Assembly: GCA_009731375.1 (NCBI GenBank)
Contig: BJOX01000121.1
Coordinates: 342,643-385,153 of the forward strand
Source: Paulinella micropora
Lineage: Eukaryota > Cercozoa > Imbricatea > Euglyphida
Direction of reading: 5' to 3'
Length of the DNA stretch: 42,511 bases
A model generated the notes under the pieces. That model saw only the letters and a program-made list of their open reading frames with translations, ran no database searches and was not told where the DNA came from. Numbering within the stretch: position 1 is the stretch's first letter; the number at the start of each line of letters is the position of its first letter. The translations under genes and the position numbers were made by a program. Positions 7,576 through 42,511 of this stretch are shown piece after piece.

Positions 7576-9899
7576 GTAGGTAGATAGCTAGGCGGCTATG
7601 TACCATCGCGGCTGAACTCGTCTCCGCAGAGCAGCTCTACGTCTTCGATGCCCAGCAGGTAGCAGATGCGCTTCACCGGCAGATCGTCGTCTTTCGTCGT
7701 CACGTGGCACAGCAGCGCCAAGTTCTTAACAAGCCCACACGACTCTCCTTCAGGCGTGTCACCAGGACAGAGCATTCCCCACTGCGACGACTGCAGAGAA
7801 CGCGGACCCGAGACCTACATACACAACATACAGACGCCCATTCATCCACATCTGCATATGCATGCATGCAAGCATACATACATGCATACATTACATACAT
7901 AAATTGCATACATACATACATACATACATGCATGCATGCATGCATGCATGCACATGCATGCATGCATGCATACATACATACATACATACATACATAATAC
8001 ATACATACATATATGCATGCATACCTTGCGTGACTTTTCGAACTGCGAGCGGATGCGCGTCATCATGCCGAGCGCTTGTATGAAAGACAGACGACTCAGC
8101 ACCTCAGTCACGCCCTCGCGTTTCATTTTGAAGCGCAGGATGTGCCAGTTGCCTGACGCGATGGCGCCCACGATGCGCGAGGTGATGGCGTCGGGACTCA
8201 GCTGCAGGCCCAGGTCGAAGTCCGCGGCGCGGTTCTGCTTCTGCAGCACCTTGTCGGCGTGCGTCATCAGATCTTTATTGAACTTCTTGAAGACATCCTC
8301 GAACAAGAGCGCGAGCAGCTGGCCGGCCATCTCCAGGCGCTTGTTGCCGTAGTAGTCGCGGTCGTCGAGTGTGGTGGGGTCCTGCACGGCCATCAGGATG
8401 CGCCGCGTCACCACGGCCAGGTACACGCACTTGGCCTGGAAGTTGTAGTTGCGCACGGGGATGTGCGCCAGAATGTCGCGCGCCAGCGCATCGCGCGCAA
8501 AGTCCACTTTGCTCTTGCGTATGCCGTACTGGCGCGCGCGCTGGAACGAGCGGGTCTGTATTTTGCTGCCGATGTAGTCCAACGCCTGCAGCGAGGTGAA
8601 GATGGTGGGCGTGAAGTTGGCAGAGGCTGAGACAGAGGGCGCGGGGGTTCCGTCCTCGTTCTTGGCTGAAGAGCGCTTGCCAGAAGACGGGAGCTTGCCT
8701 TCCTTCAAAGACAGGGCGAGCATGGGCGCGTACTCGGAGCCGATCAACTGCACAATTTCCTGGTCGCTTTCCACGCCCATGGCCTTGAAGACGACGAAGA
8801 GAGGCACGGGTTCTGTGAGGGAGTTATGCTGCAGGTATAGTTTGCCGTCCTTGCGCACCACGTTTGTTTTGGACTTGCGTTCGTGCGTGGAGCTGGTGAT
8901 GGAGGCTTCGATATTTCCATCGAAGACCTCGACAAGGATGCGGTTCGCGTTAAGTTGCTCCTGAATCAGGCACACTTTCTCCTGACCCTTCACGATAAAG
9001 TAGCCGCCAGGGTCGTAGGGACATTCATGCATCGCTGCCAGCTGCTCGGGTGATTTGCCCGACAAGACACAGCGCGACGACCGCAGCATTATGGGCATGC
9101 GACCGATCACGACCCCTTTGCGCGTAATCAGTTGCTTCTTGCCGCCGCTGGCGCCCCGCACGTACTCGATGTCCACCACGATGTGCGCCGAGTATGTCAT
9201 GTCCCGCAGTCGGCACTGGTTGGGAGTGACCTCTGCGTTGATTGTTTTCTGCTGCTTGACCTCGACGCTAGGCTTCTGCACGCGAATGTCCAAATACTTC
9301 AAGTAGATGTTGGGGTCCACCGTGCTGTGTATTTTCTGGTTTGCAAGCATGATTTCTTTAAGCTCATACTCAATGAAATGATCGAAGCTGTCGATGTGCT
9401 GCCTGCAAGACACCGCAAGCCACATCAAACAAACTGTTTTCCTGAAAGACTGGAGAAGTGGGGGTACCTGCAAAGCCCACGTACTTTGAGAAATGCAGGC
9501 AATAGCTTCCATTTGTCTAAACACGAAACGAATATTCAAGGAAGTTGGAAGTGACATCTGTAGATAAGTACTGTAATAGACTTGTGATCGCACCTGAAGC
9601 ATTCTTTATGGGTGCTGTAAGCTTTTTGCGGTCCCCATCTGCCCAAACCTCCTGCAGCCAGGCCACCTCTGAGGCGAGGAAAAACAGAAGAAAAAAAAGA
9701 AGATATCCTCCATGTGAATTTGTAAGATTTGCGCTGTGGAGGAGCGGAAAGTAAGAAAAGTTGAGACTGATCAACAAAAAGTGCTTTTCATGAGCTGCGC
9801 TGAATTTCCAACATCAGAAAGGACGTCCACATAAGACAAAACCATATTCTTTTGTCTGCAAAGAAAGGAGGAGGTTGGAGGGAGACGACCTGGATCCAT
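842..9899 (-). CDS. POLR3B: RNA polymerase III subunit RPC2 (second-largest subunit), 3' part off window
   Basis: This subunit forms, with RPC1, the catalytic cleft of nuclear RNA polymerase III, which makes tRNAs, 5S rRNA and other small RNAs. Sixteen minus-strand exons total 2,640 nt (880 codons) and keep one frame across every junction: 9890-9899, 9594-9668, 9468-9516, 8025-9402, 7604-7814, 7279-7337, 6653-6805, 5934-5975, 5687-5766, 4522-4592, 3361-3521, 2922-2995, 2588-2643, 2180-2298, 1123-1161, 842-904. RPC2-specific rather than RPB2-like stretches include [33 protein letters not shown] and [31 protein letters not shown] is the conserved acidic-pair segment near the active site. The family is normally about 1,130-1,150 residues, so roughly the last third (wall, anchor, zinc clamp) lies to the left. 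A Ser/Lys-rich insertion in exon 4 appears lineage-specific. Most introns are microsatellites plus copies of exon edges. It probably shares a divergent promoter with the gene starting at 10133. Confidence 0.96.
905..1122. repeat. Intron: (GTAT)n, (TA)n, (CA)n
   Basis: (TGTA)n to about 995, (TA)n to about 1065, (CA)n and (TA)n to about 1102. No gene-like content. Confidence 0.9.
1123..1161 (-). CDS. POLR3B: POLR3B exon 15
   Basis: 39 nt in phase 0, acceptor atgtag, donor GCTATG|GTAAAT, encoding [18 protein letters not shown] matches the RPC2 motif preceding the P-G-E segment. Confidence 0.85.
1162..2179. repeat. Intron: (CATA)n, exon-14 copy, (GAT)n, unique stretch
   Basis: (CATA/CATG)n fills 1162-1665. 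A diverged exon-14 copy lies at 1678-1730, (GAT)n at 1738-1760, (CAGA)n to 1783. From 1785 to 2170 the sequence is unique, with a second (GAT)n at 1953-1978 and a near-palindrome TTTCATGGAATTTCCATGAA at 1986. Nothing coding is apparent. Confidence 0.85.
1678..1730 (-). pseudogene. Duplicated 3' end of POLR3B exon 14
   Basis: The minus strand reads [17 protein letters not shown], against [15 protein letters not shown] in exon 14. It lies downstream of exon 14 in the intron and lacks the exon's first half. A possible acceptor (cttttaag) precedes CCCGCAG, so an alternative or cryptic exon cannot be excluded. Confidence 0.7.
2180..2298 (-). CDS. POLR3B: POLR3B exon 14
   Basis: 119 nt, acceptor atctag, donor GCGCG|GTAATG, encoding [20 protein letters not shown] and [19 protein letters not shown]. 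It begins with the conserved G-R-C-L-V. A diverged copy of its 3' end is at about 1678-1730. Confidence 0.9.
2299..2587. repeat. Intron: GATA and CATA repeats, family-D fragment
   Basis: (GATA/GGTA)n, a dispersed family-D piece at about 2343-2382, (GATA)n to about 2450, then (CATA/CAGA)n to 2570. Confidence 0.85.
2588..2643 (-). CDS. POLR3B: POLR3B exon 13 (acidic-pair motif)
   Basis: 56 nt, acceptor atccag, donor TTCG|GTAGCT, encoding [18 protein letters not shown]. The E-D pair corresponds to the acidic residues of second-largest subunits near the catalytic metal. Confidence 0.95.
2644..2921. repeat. Intron: (GGTA)n and (GATA)n
   Basis: (GGTA)n to about 2700, then (GATA)n with scattered GATT, GATG and GTTA variants up to the exon 12 donor. 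Confidence 0.9.
2922..2995 (-). CDS. POLR3B: POLR3B exon 12
   Basis: 74 nt, acceptor gctag, donor TCCGG|GTCAGA, encoding [20 protein letters not shown] then MSFS. P-A-G-Q-N-A-x-V-A-V-M-S is diagnostic of RPC2. It splices to exon 13 in the middle of the S-G-Y-D motif. Confidence 0.94.
2996..3360. repeat. Intron: (TGTA)n and short unique part
   Basis: (TGTA)n occupies about 3013-3145, followed by AAT/CAA-rich unique sequence and (CAA)n at about 3305-3340. No exon copy seen. Confidence 0.85.
3361..3521 (-). CDS. POLR3B: POLR3B exon 11
   Basis: 161 nt, acceptor gtgcag, donor ACGCGG|GTAAAC. It encodes [30 protein letters not shown] and [10 protein letters not shown], the conserved N-Q-x-x-R-N-T-x-Q-C-A-M-G-K-Q block that contributes to the active-centre side of the hybrid-binding region. 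Confidence 0.97.
3522..3894. repeat. Intron: (CA)n, (TA)n and exon-11 copy
   Basis: (CA)n at 3540-3583, then (TA)n-type repeat to about 3760. A diverged copy of the exon 11 5' edge is at 3773-3825. Then AT-rich sequence leads to the minisatellite. Confidence 0.85.
3773..3825 (-). pseudogene. Duplicated 5' edge of POLR3B exon 11
   Basis: The minus strand has a good acceptor gtgcag followed by [14 protein letters not shown], then AT repeat. It matches exon 11 [14 protein letters not shown] with scattered changes and is cut after about 45 nt. It lies upstream of the real exon. Confidence 0.8.
3895..4560. repeat. 93-bp minisatellite seeded by POLR3B exon 10 end
   Basis: Seven copies of the exon-10 3' end, marked by AAGGTGGTGACCGGCGAC starting at 3944, 4037, 4130, 4223, 4316, 4409 and 4511. 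Spacing is exactly 93 bp except the last, which is 102 bp through one extra 9-bp unit. Each unit holds about 37 nt of exon 10 end ([10 protein letters not shown]), the GT donor, and an intron spacer of CAAAT/CAAGC units. The real exon is the copy at the 4511 end. The unit equals 31 codons and is stop-free on both strands. Units are almost identical (alternating TCGAGTCGC and TCGGGTCGC), implying recent expansion or homogenisation. Confidence 0.95.
4522..4592 (-). CDS. POLR3B: POLR3B exon 10
   Basis: 71 nt, acceptor atttag, donor GCCG|GTCACC, encoding [20 protein letters not shown] and [14 protein letters not shown] matches RPC2. Its 3' end is the seed of the 93-bp minisatellite that fills the next intron; any of those copies could offer an equivalent donor. 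Confidence 0.93.
4593..5686. repeat. Intron with exon-9-edge minisatellite and (CATA)n-type spacer
   Basis: Seven diverged copies of the exon 9 3' end plus donor start at about 5093, 5222, 5293, 5402, 5473, 5544 and 5615. The last four are spaced 71 bp. Each has exon end, donor GTATGA and a TACATA-type spacer. The part 4593-5090 is (TACATA)n with an inverted exon copy. Confidence 0.92.
4736..4892 (+). pseudogene. Inverted copy of POLR3B exon 9 end, short intron, exon 10 start
   Basis: On the plus strand, 4736-4776 reads [13 protein letters not shown] and ends GTGAG|GTATGAC, like exon 9. After a 92-bp spacer ending TATGTAG, 4869-4892 reads AGAGGACATCACAGACGCC, the start of exon 10. So both exon edges and a complete small GT-AG intron are preserved, in opposite orientation, inside the present 1.1-kb intron. 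Confidence 0.8.
5687..5766 (-). CDS. POLR3B: POLR3B exon 9
   Basis: 80 nt, acceptor gcgcag, donor CTCAG|GTATGA, encoding [20 protein letters not shown] and [15 protein letters not shown] is a strong RPC2 signature. About seven diverged copies of its last 40 nt plus the donor follow in the intron, plus one inverted copy. Confidence 0.95.
5767..5933. repeat. Intron: (TGTA)n
   Basis: (TGTA)n with a few TGCA variants between exons 8 and 9. Confidence 0.9.
5934..5975 (-). CDS. POLR3B: POLR3B exon 8
   Basis: A 42-nt exon, acceptor gacag, donor CGG|GTACAC, encoding [14 protein letters not shown]. The sequence is divergent but sits at the expected place, in phase, between the DGGRMCRP and LVEYLDVNE segments. 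Confidence 0.8.
5976..6652. repeat. Intron: (CAAT)n/(CAAC)n
   Basis: About 640 bp of (CAAT)n interrupted every 40-60 bp by CACCCAACCAACC blocks, so a higher-order pattern is visible. No exon copy seen. Confidence 0.9.
6653..6805 (-). CDS. POLR3B: POLR3B exon 7
   Basis: 153 nt in phase 0, acceptor tacag, donor CCGCAG|GTAGGT. It encodes [20 protein letters not shown] and [20 protein letters not shown], i.e. the conserved D-G-G-R-x-C-R-P motif. Confidence 0.96.
6806..7278. repeat. Intron: (TA)n, (ATAAT)n, (GA)n, (GGTA)n
   Basis: (TA)n to 6860, the pentanucleotide (ATAAT)n with a block of GTAAT variants to about 7082, (GA)n to 7182, (GGTA)n to 7235. Confidence 0.9.
7279..7337 (-). CDS. POLR3B: POLR3B exon 6
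   Basis: 59 nt, acceptor tctag, donor CATGAG|GTAGAT. It encodes [19 protein letters not shown] and matches the RPC2 segment 'VFLNGxxxG'. Two partial copies of this exon lie just upstream in the preceding intron (7407-7455 and 7498-7521). Confidence 0.93.
7338..7603. repeat. Intron with two exon-6 copies and (GATA)n
   Basis: 7407-7455 reads on the minus strand [11 protein letters not shown], matching exon 6 [11 protein letters not shown]. 7498-7521 holds a shorter copy (YLVLLS). Between and after them lie (TATC)n and (GATA)n. Confidence 0.85.
7604..7814 (-). CDS. POLR3B: POLR3B exon 5 (fork)
   Basis: Acceptor tgtag, donor GATG|GTACAT. It encodes [20 protein letters not shown] and [20 protein letters not shown], followed by [17 protein letters not shown], the universal fork segment of second-largest RNA polymerase subunits in its Pol III form. 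Confidence 0.96.
7815..8024. repeat. Intron: (CATA/CATG)n
   Basis: (CATG)n and (CATA)n between exons 4 and 5; no exon copy seen. Confidence 0.9.
8025..9402 (-). CDS. POLR3B: POLR3B exon 4 (protrusion and lobe)
   Basis: The 1,378-nt main exon, acceptor cttgcag and donor CGCAAG|GTATGC. It covers the protrusion/lobe/fork region with [101 protein letters not shown] and [20 protein letters not shown] Ser/Pro-rich insert (about [19 protein letters not shown]) lies between the lobe motif MLALSLKE and the conserved [10 protein letters not shown]. Exon base composition is GC-rich, unlike the flanking introns. Confidence 0.98.
9468..9516 (-). CDS. POLR3B: POLR3B exon 3
   Basis: 49 nt between acceptor gtttag and donor GCAG|GTACCC. 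It encodes [15 protein letters not shown], a near-invariant RPC2 stretch leading into RQHIDSF of exon 4. Confidence 0.92.
9594..9668 (-). CDS. POLR3B: POLR3B exon 2
   Basis: Follows a long pyrimidine tract and CAG acceptor (cctcag). It encodes [24 protein letters not shown] and ends TCAG|GTGCGA. The last G joins AC of exon 3 to give Asp, producing the conserved Asp-Lys-Trp-Lys-Leu-Leu-Pro motif of RPC2 N-termini. Confidence 0.85.
9890..9899 (-). CDS. POLR3B: POLR3B exon 1 (start codon), tentative
   Basis: ATGGATCCAG followed by GTCGTC. I chose it because the next exon begins with two bases of a codon, and joining gives Met-Asp-Pro-Glu-Val-Ala-Trp, a plausible short RPC2 N-terminus. The base after ATG is G, as in good start contexts. 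The donor (GTCGTC) is weak, so another small first exon is possible. Confidence 0.5.
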
Positions 9900-10132
9900 A
9901 GCGGTCAGAGACGGCCTGCAAACAACAAGAAGTTTCTTGGGAACTGCACTTTGTTGTTCCTCCGTTCGCGCGGTCTTTCTGGTGGGCAGTGTGAATTGAA
10001 AGAATTTAGGCCGCGCTGTTTTCCTTGGCATGTTTTTCTGCAAATCTGAAAGCCTCCAAGTAGTGTTTGAGTTGAAAGAGGGTAAAAGACTGGTAATTCA
10101 GTGAATTTGCTGCGACTTGCGACTGTTGCGCC
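9900..10132. promoter_or_regulatory. Divergent intergenic region (likely bidirectional promoter)
   Basis: About 233 bp of unique sequence between the proposed POLR3B start (minus, 9899) and the proposed start of the next gene (plus, 10133). It is free of microsatellites, unlike nearly everything around it. I see no convincing TATA box. The inference rests on the two start-codon choices, both tentative. Confidence 0.45.
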
Positions 10133-19588
<9,456 letters not shown>

Positions 19589-19699
19589 TGGGGGACCGAC
19601 CGCTGAGAAAAATATGCATGCGTGCATACATACATACATACATACATACATACTTATTAATAATCAATATTAATATTATTTTTTTTTACGCACTGTTTT

Positions 19700-19705
19700 A
19701 ATAAA
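19700..19705 (+). terminator. Candidate polyadenylation signal
   Basis: AATAAA about 112 nt after the gene-2 stop codon, in an AT-rich 3' region following a T run. Confidence 0.5.
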
Positions 19706-20825
19706 ATACTCGCCACTCAATTTAATCAATACTTGCTACTCGTACTAGTGGGGATGAGTAGAAAACTTCAAGAGTAGTAGACATCAAGTGAAATATTAAT
19801 AAGGAAAGAAACTAAGTTATAGTAAACTTCATTGACCTGAATAAAAAATTTTAAAATTAAAAATTGTCCTCGGCATGACGCATCAGTAAAAATTCCCCGA
19901 CACCCGTTTTGCTCAGAAAATTTCCATCATCACCCCGTTAAATTTATTGTATTAGCGACTTCAGATTCAAGCTGCCACGGTTACAGCTGAGTACGATATT
20001 TAATACTCAACAGATATATAAGTATGACTGTACAAACGATAAATATGAAGACTGTGGAATACCTAAAGTAGGGACTCCGTAGTCTCCAGACCAAGTGCCA
20101 TGATAACCGACACAGACCGGAACGGTAAGTATTAATATTGCTATTGTATGCCGGGTGGGCCGGCATCATAGATATTAATAGTACCCATCCATTCCTCGTT
20201 CGCTGAAGGCTCGGAGTTGGCCAGGACGACAGCTTATGACGTCACTGTGATCTGTGGTCGGACCGGGCCGGCGTGTAGCCAGTGGTGTTTTTAAGCGCTA
20301 CGTGCTGGGCACACTCCCCACCGTCCTCCCTTCATAGCGAAAATGTGCGGTGTTCGCACTTTAGTTAGAGAATATTGGTAATATAAACCAGAAAATCAGT
20401 AAACGTGAAAGAGCAGTTCATACGTAAAAAGAGACGTGGGTGGTGGGAAATAGGTCGGCCATAGGGATCGGTTCGACAGGTAAGTGGCTGATACTAGAGC
20501 AGGAGGGAGAGTCAGAAGTTGCAAGGGGGTCGTTCCTCCATAGTTTGCAACTCGACGGTCCTGTTGAAGACGTTGGTGAAAAAGAAGGCATATGGGGCGT
20601 GCTGACATCGTTGTCACAGCACTGGGGCAAAAAACTGACAAAGGACAAGACAAAACCCATACATGAAACATAAGAGGTTCCGGCCGGTCATAAACGTAGT
20701 GCCGCGAGTATTGAAGTATCGAGTATAACGGGTAATCGTAAGAGAAGTACGGGAGTCTCAGAGTGTGCCGCAGAGGACAGGGCACTACCCTCGTGGGTCG
20801 TGCGTATTTAAGAAACTTTTCCAGC
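19706..20825. other. Intergenic unique sequence, no gene recognised
   Basis: The longest non-repetitive non-coding stretch in the window. I find no recognisable protein; the best frame (20440-20673 plus, 77 codons) has no family-like motif and an equally open minus frame. A perfect TGACGTCA palindrome is at 20237-20244. It may hold regulatory sequence, a degraded element or a non-coding transcript. Confidence 0.5.
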
Positions 20826-21695
<870 letters not shown>

Positions 21696-21696
<1 letters not shown>

Positions 21697-22773
21697 GATC
21701 TTCCTCCTCTACAAAAAGAGATGAAACCAGTATGGTGGGAAAATGTAGAAGACTATCAGAGCCAAGCAACAAAAGGAAACAGAGAGCCATTTCCTATTGT
21801 CCGCCCTAACGATAATATTATCAGGCGTAAAAAGTAGTACCGGTTACTTGTCTTAATGTTATCGTTTTCAACCGGCTCAAAGTATATGTAGAAACGGGTA
21901 TAACTATATCTTGACTAGACATAGCTCGTCTATACATCACTGTGTATAGGGGTATAAGAAAAGGTCGCATATTTACCTATCTGCGCCTACAGAACGTTCC
22001 TGAAAGGCAGTGGCTCTGAGGCGAGCAGGCAAACTGCACAGCAAGGCAGCATATTGCACTTTCTTACACTTGCTTAGATGTCTCGTAAACACAAGCGTGT
22101 CCTTCCTTCCTTTCCTTCCTTTCCTTCTTTCCTTCCTTCCTTTCCCTCCTTCCTTCCTTCATTCATTCATTCCTTCCTTCCTTCCTTCCTCCTTCCTTCC
22201 CTCCCTACCTTCCTCCTACCTCGTCCCTTCCTCTCTTGCTGCCTTCATTCATGCTTTCACCAATTCCTTCCTTCCTTCCTTCCTTCTTTCCTTCCTTCCT
22301 TGCCCCCTTCCTTCCTTTCTCGCGTCGCAATCTGTTTCGCTTTTGCTAGTTTTCGCATAACCATCCGCCTTCCAACTCATTTCTCTCAAACAATAAATGA
22401 GACTTTTCAAAATGCTCAACACGTCATTTGAAAGCTCTTGTCCCGAGCTTGCACAAAGACGGCTGCAGCGTTGTCATGCTACTACGACTGATGGATGATT
22501 GCGTCATGCTACTACGACTGATGGACGATTGCGCAATGAACAGGTGCGCATGTGCATGTGCAAGCTCTTGCTCTGCGCTGCCAAACGATAGCCACACCAT
22601 GTTCATGCTACTGCGACTGAGCGACTGCGCGATGAAACATGCGTACGTAGTCATGTCGACGCATGATTGTGCAACAAAATGGCTGCACCTAGTATTTGTC
22701 GATGTGCTCTTCGGATCTAAATGATAGATGATTGTGCAAGAAGTGTGTAAGTGTGTGTGTATGTGTGTGTGTC

Positions 22774-22804
<31 letters not shown>

Positions 22805-22838
22805 TGCGTATGGCGACGGTGAAGTGCTCCGGCAGCAC
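21696..22838. other. Intergenic: unique sequence, (CTTC)n, 30-bp repeats, (GT)n
   Basis: Unique to about 22095; (CTTC/CCTT)n 22098-22320; two 30-bp units with TCATGCTACTACGACTGATG at 22474 and 22504 and a diverged third at 22603; (GT)n 22740-22803. No gene recognised before the QTRT2 stop. Confidence 0.7.
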
Positions 22839-42064
<19,226 letters not shown>

Positions 42065-42279
42065 CTGCATCAAAGATAAGCAGATCAAGAGATGGATAGA
42101 TAGATGAATAGGTGGGTGGGAGGGTAGGTAGGTAGGTAGGTAGGTAGGTGGGTGGGTAGGTAGGTGGGTAGGAAGGTAGTTAGTTAGTTAGTTAGGTAGG
42201 TAGGTAGGTAGGTAGGTAAGTGGATGGATGATGGATGGATGGATGGATAGATGGATGGATAGATGGATGGATGGATAGG

Positions 42280-42335
<56 letters not shown>

Positions 42336-42372
42336 CAGATAGACAGAGAGACAGAGAGACAGACAGACAGAC

Positions 42373-42470
<98 letters not shown>

Positions 42471-42511
42471 GTAGGTAGGTAGGTAGGTAGGTAGGTAGGT
42501 AGGTAGGTAGG
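42065..42511. repeat. (GGTA)n, (GGAT)n, (GATA)n at right edge
   Basis: Intronic tetranucleotide array upstream of the first visible QTRT2 exon; no earlier QTRT2 exon found in it. Confidence 0.9.

Noticed and set aside
20343-20381. Start of an amidotransferase-like protein (Met-Cys-Gly-Val)
   Set aside because: The frame stops after 12 codons and no continuation with a splice donor is visible.
20440-20673. 77-codon plus-strand gene
   Set aside because: No recognisable motif, overlapping open minus-strand frame, no splice or promoter support.
22010-22431. Two 116-residue frames with FLPSFLPS
   Set aside because: Translation of (CTTC)n; no independent domain.

Overview
This is an assembled piece of a eukaryotic nuclear genome. 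Three protein-coding genes, cut into many small exons with GT-AG (and one probable GC-AG) introns, are spread through a sea of microsatellites. I see no prokaryotic gene arrangement. The organism cannot be named from this window. A tRNA-derived SINE, a non-LTR retrotransposon end, a queuine tRNA-ribosyltransferase gene and GC-rich exons in AT/GATA-rich introns fit a repeat-laden protist, alga or other non-model lineage. Long open frames reading YIHT, SIYL, TNQS, HSLT or poly-E/K/S are mostly translated microsatellites and are not annotated as genes.

Layout. (1) 842-9899, minus strand: POLR3B/RPC2, second-largest subunit of RNA polymerase III. Sixteen exons (880 codons) join in phase; the C-terminal part lies beyond the left edge. 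(2) 10133-19588, plus strand: a 311-residue lysine/serine/RD-rich nuclear-type protein of unresolved family, ten exons, head-to-head with POLR3B across about 233 bp that probably hold a shared promoter. (3) 22839-42064, minus strand: QTRT2, accessory subunit of the queuine tRNA-ribosyltransferase, about sixteen exons; its 5' end lies beyond the right edge and one part falls in a 1-kb assembly gap. It carries two microsatellite-encoded polyserine tracts, one of roughly 150 residues. Genes 2 and 3 converge on a 3.2-kb intergenic region.

The striking feature is what fills the introns. Besides GATA, CATA, CAAT, ACTC, GAA, CT and similar repeats, about half of the introns contain extra copies of the edge of a neighbouring exon, usually with its splice site: seven 93-bp units after POLR3B exon 10, eight of about 71 bp after exon 9, about nine before QTRT2 exon 5, four before QTRT2 exon 4, four before gene-2 exon 4, and serine-acidic cassettes of 45, 27 and 45 nt after gene-2 exon 6 that are all in frame. 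Two QTRT2 introns look as if they arose by tandem duplication of exon sequence. An inverted copy of POLR3B exon 9 end, a 92-bp intron and exon 10 start sits inside the present 1.1-kb intron.

A second theme is mobile elements ending in microsatellites: the SINE has a (TTA)n tail, and a LINE 3' end plus two other dispersed families abut (GATA/TATC)n. This suggests that retroposition helped to spread the GATA arrays. Ten N-gaps interrupt the window, and collapse or misassembly of repeats is a real possibility.
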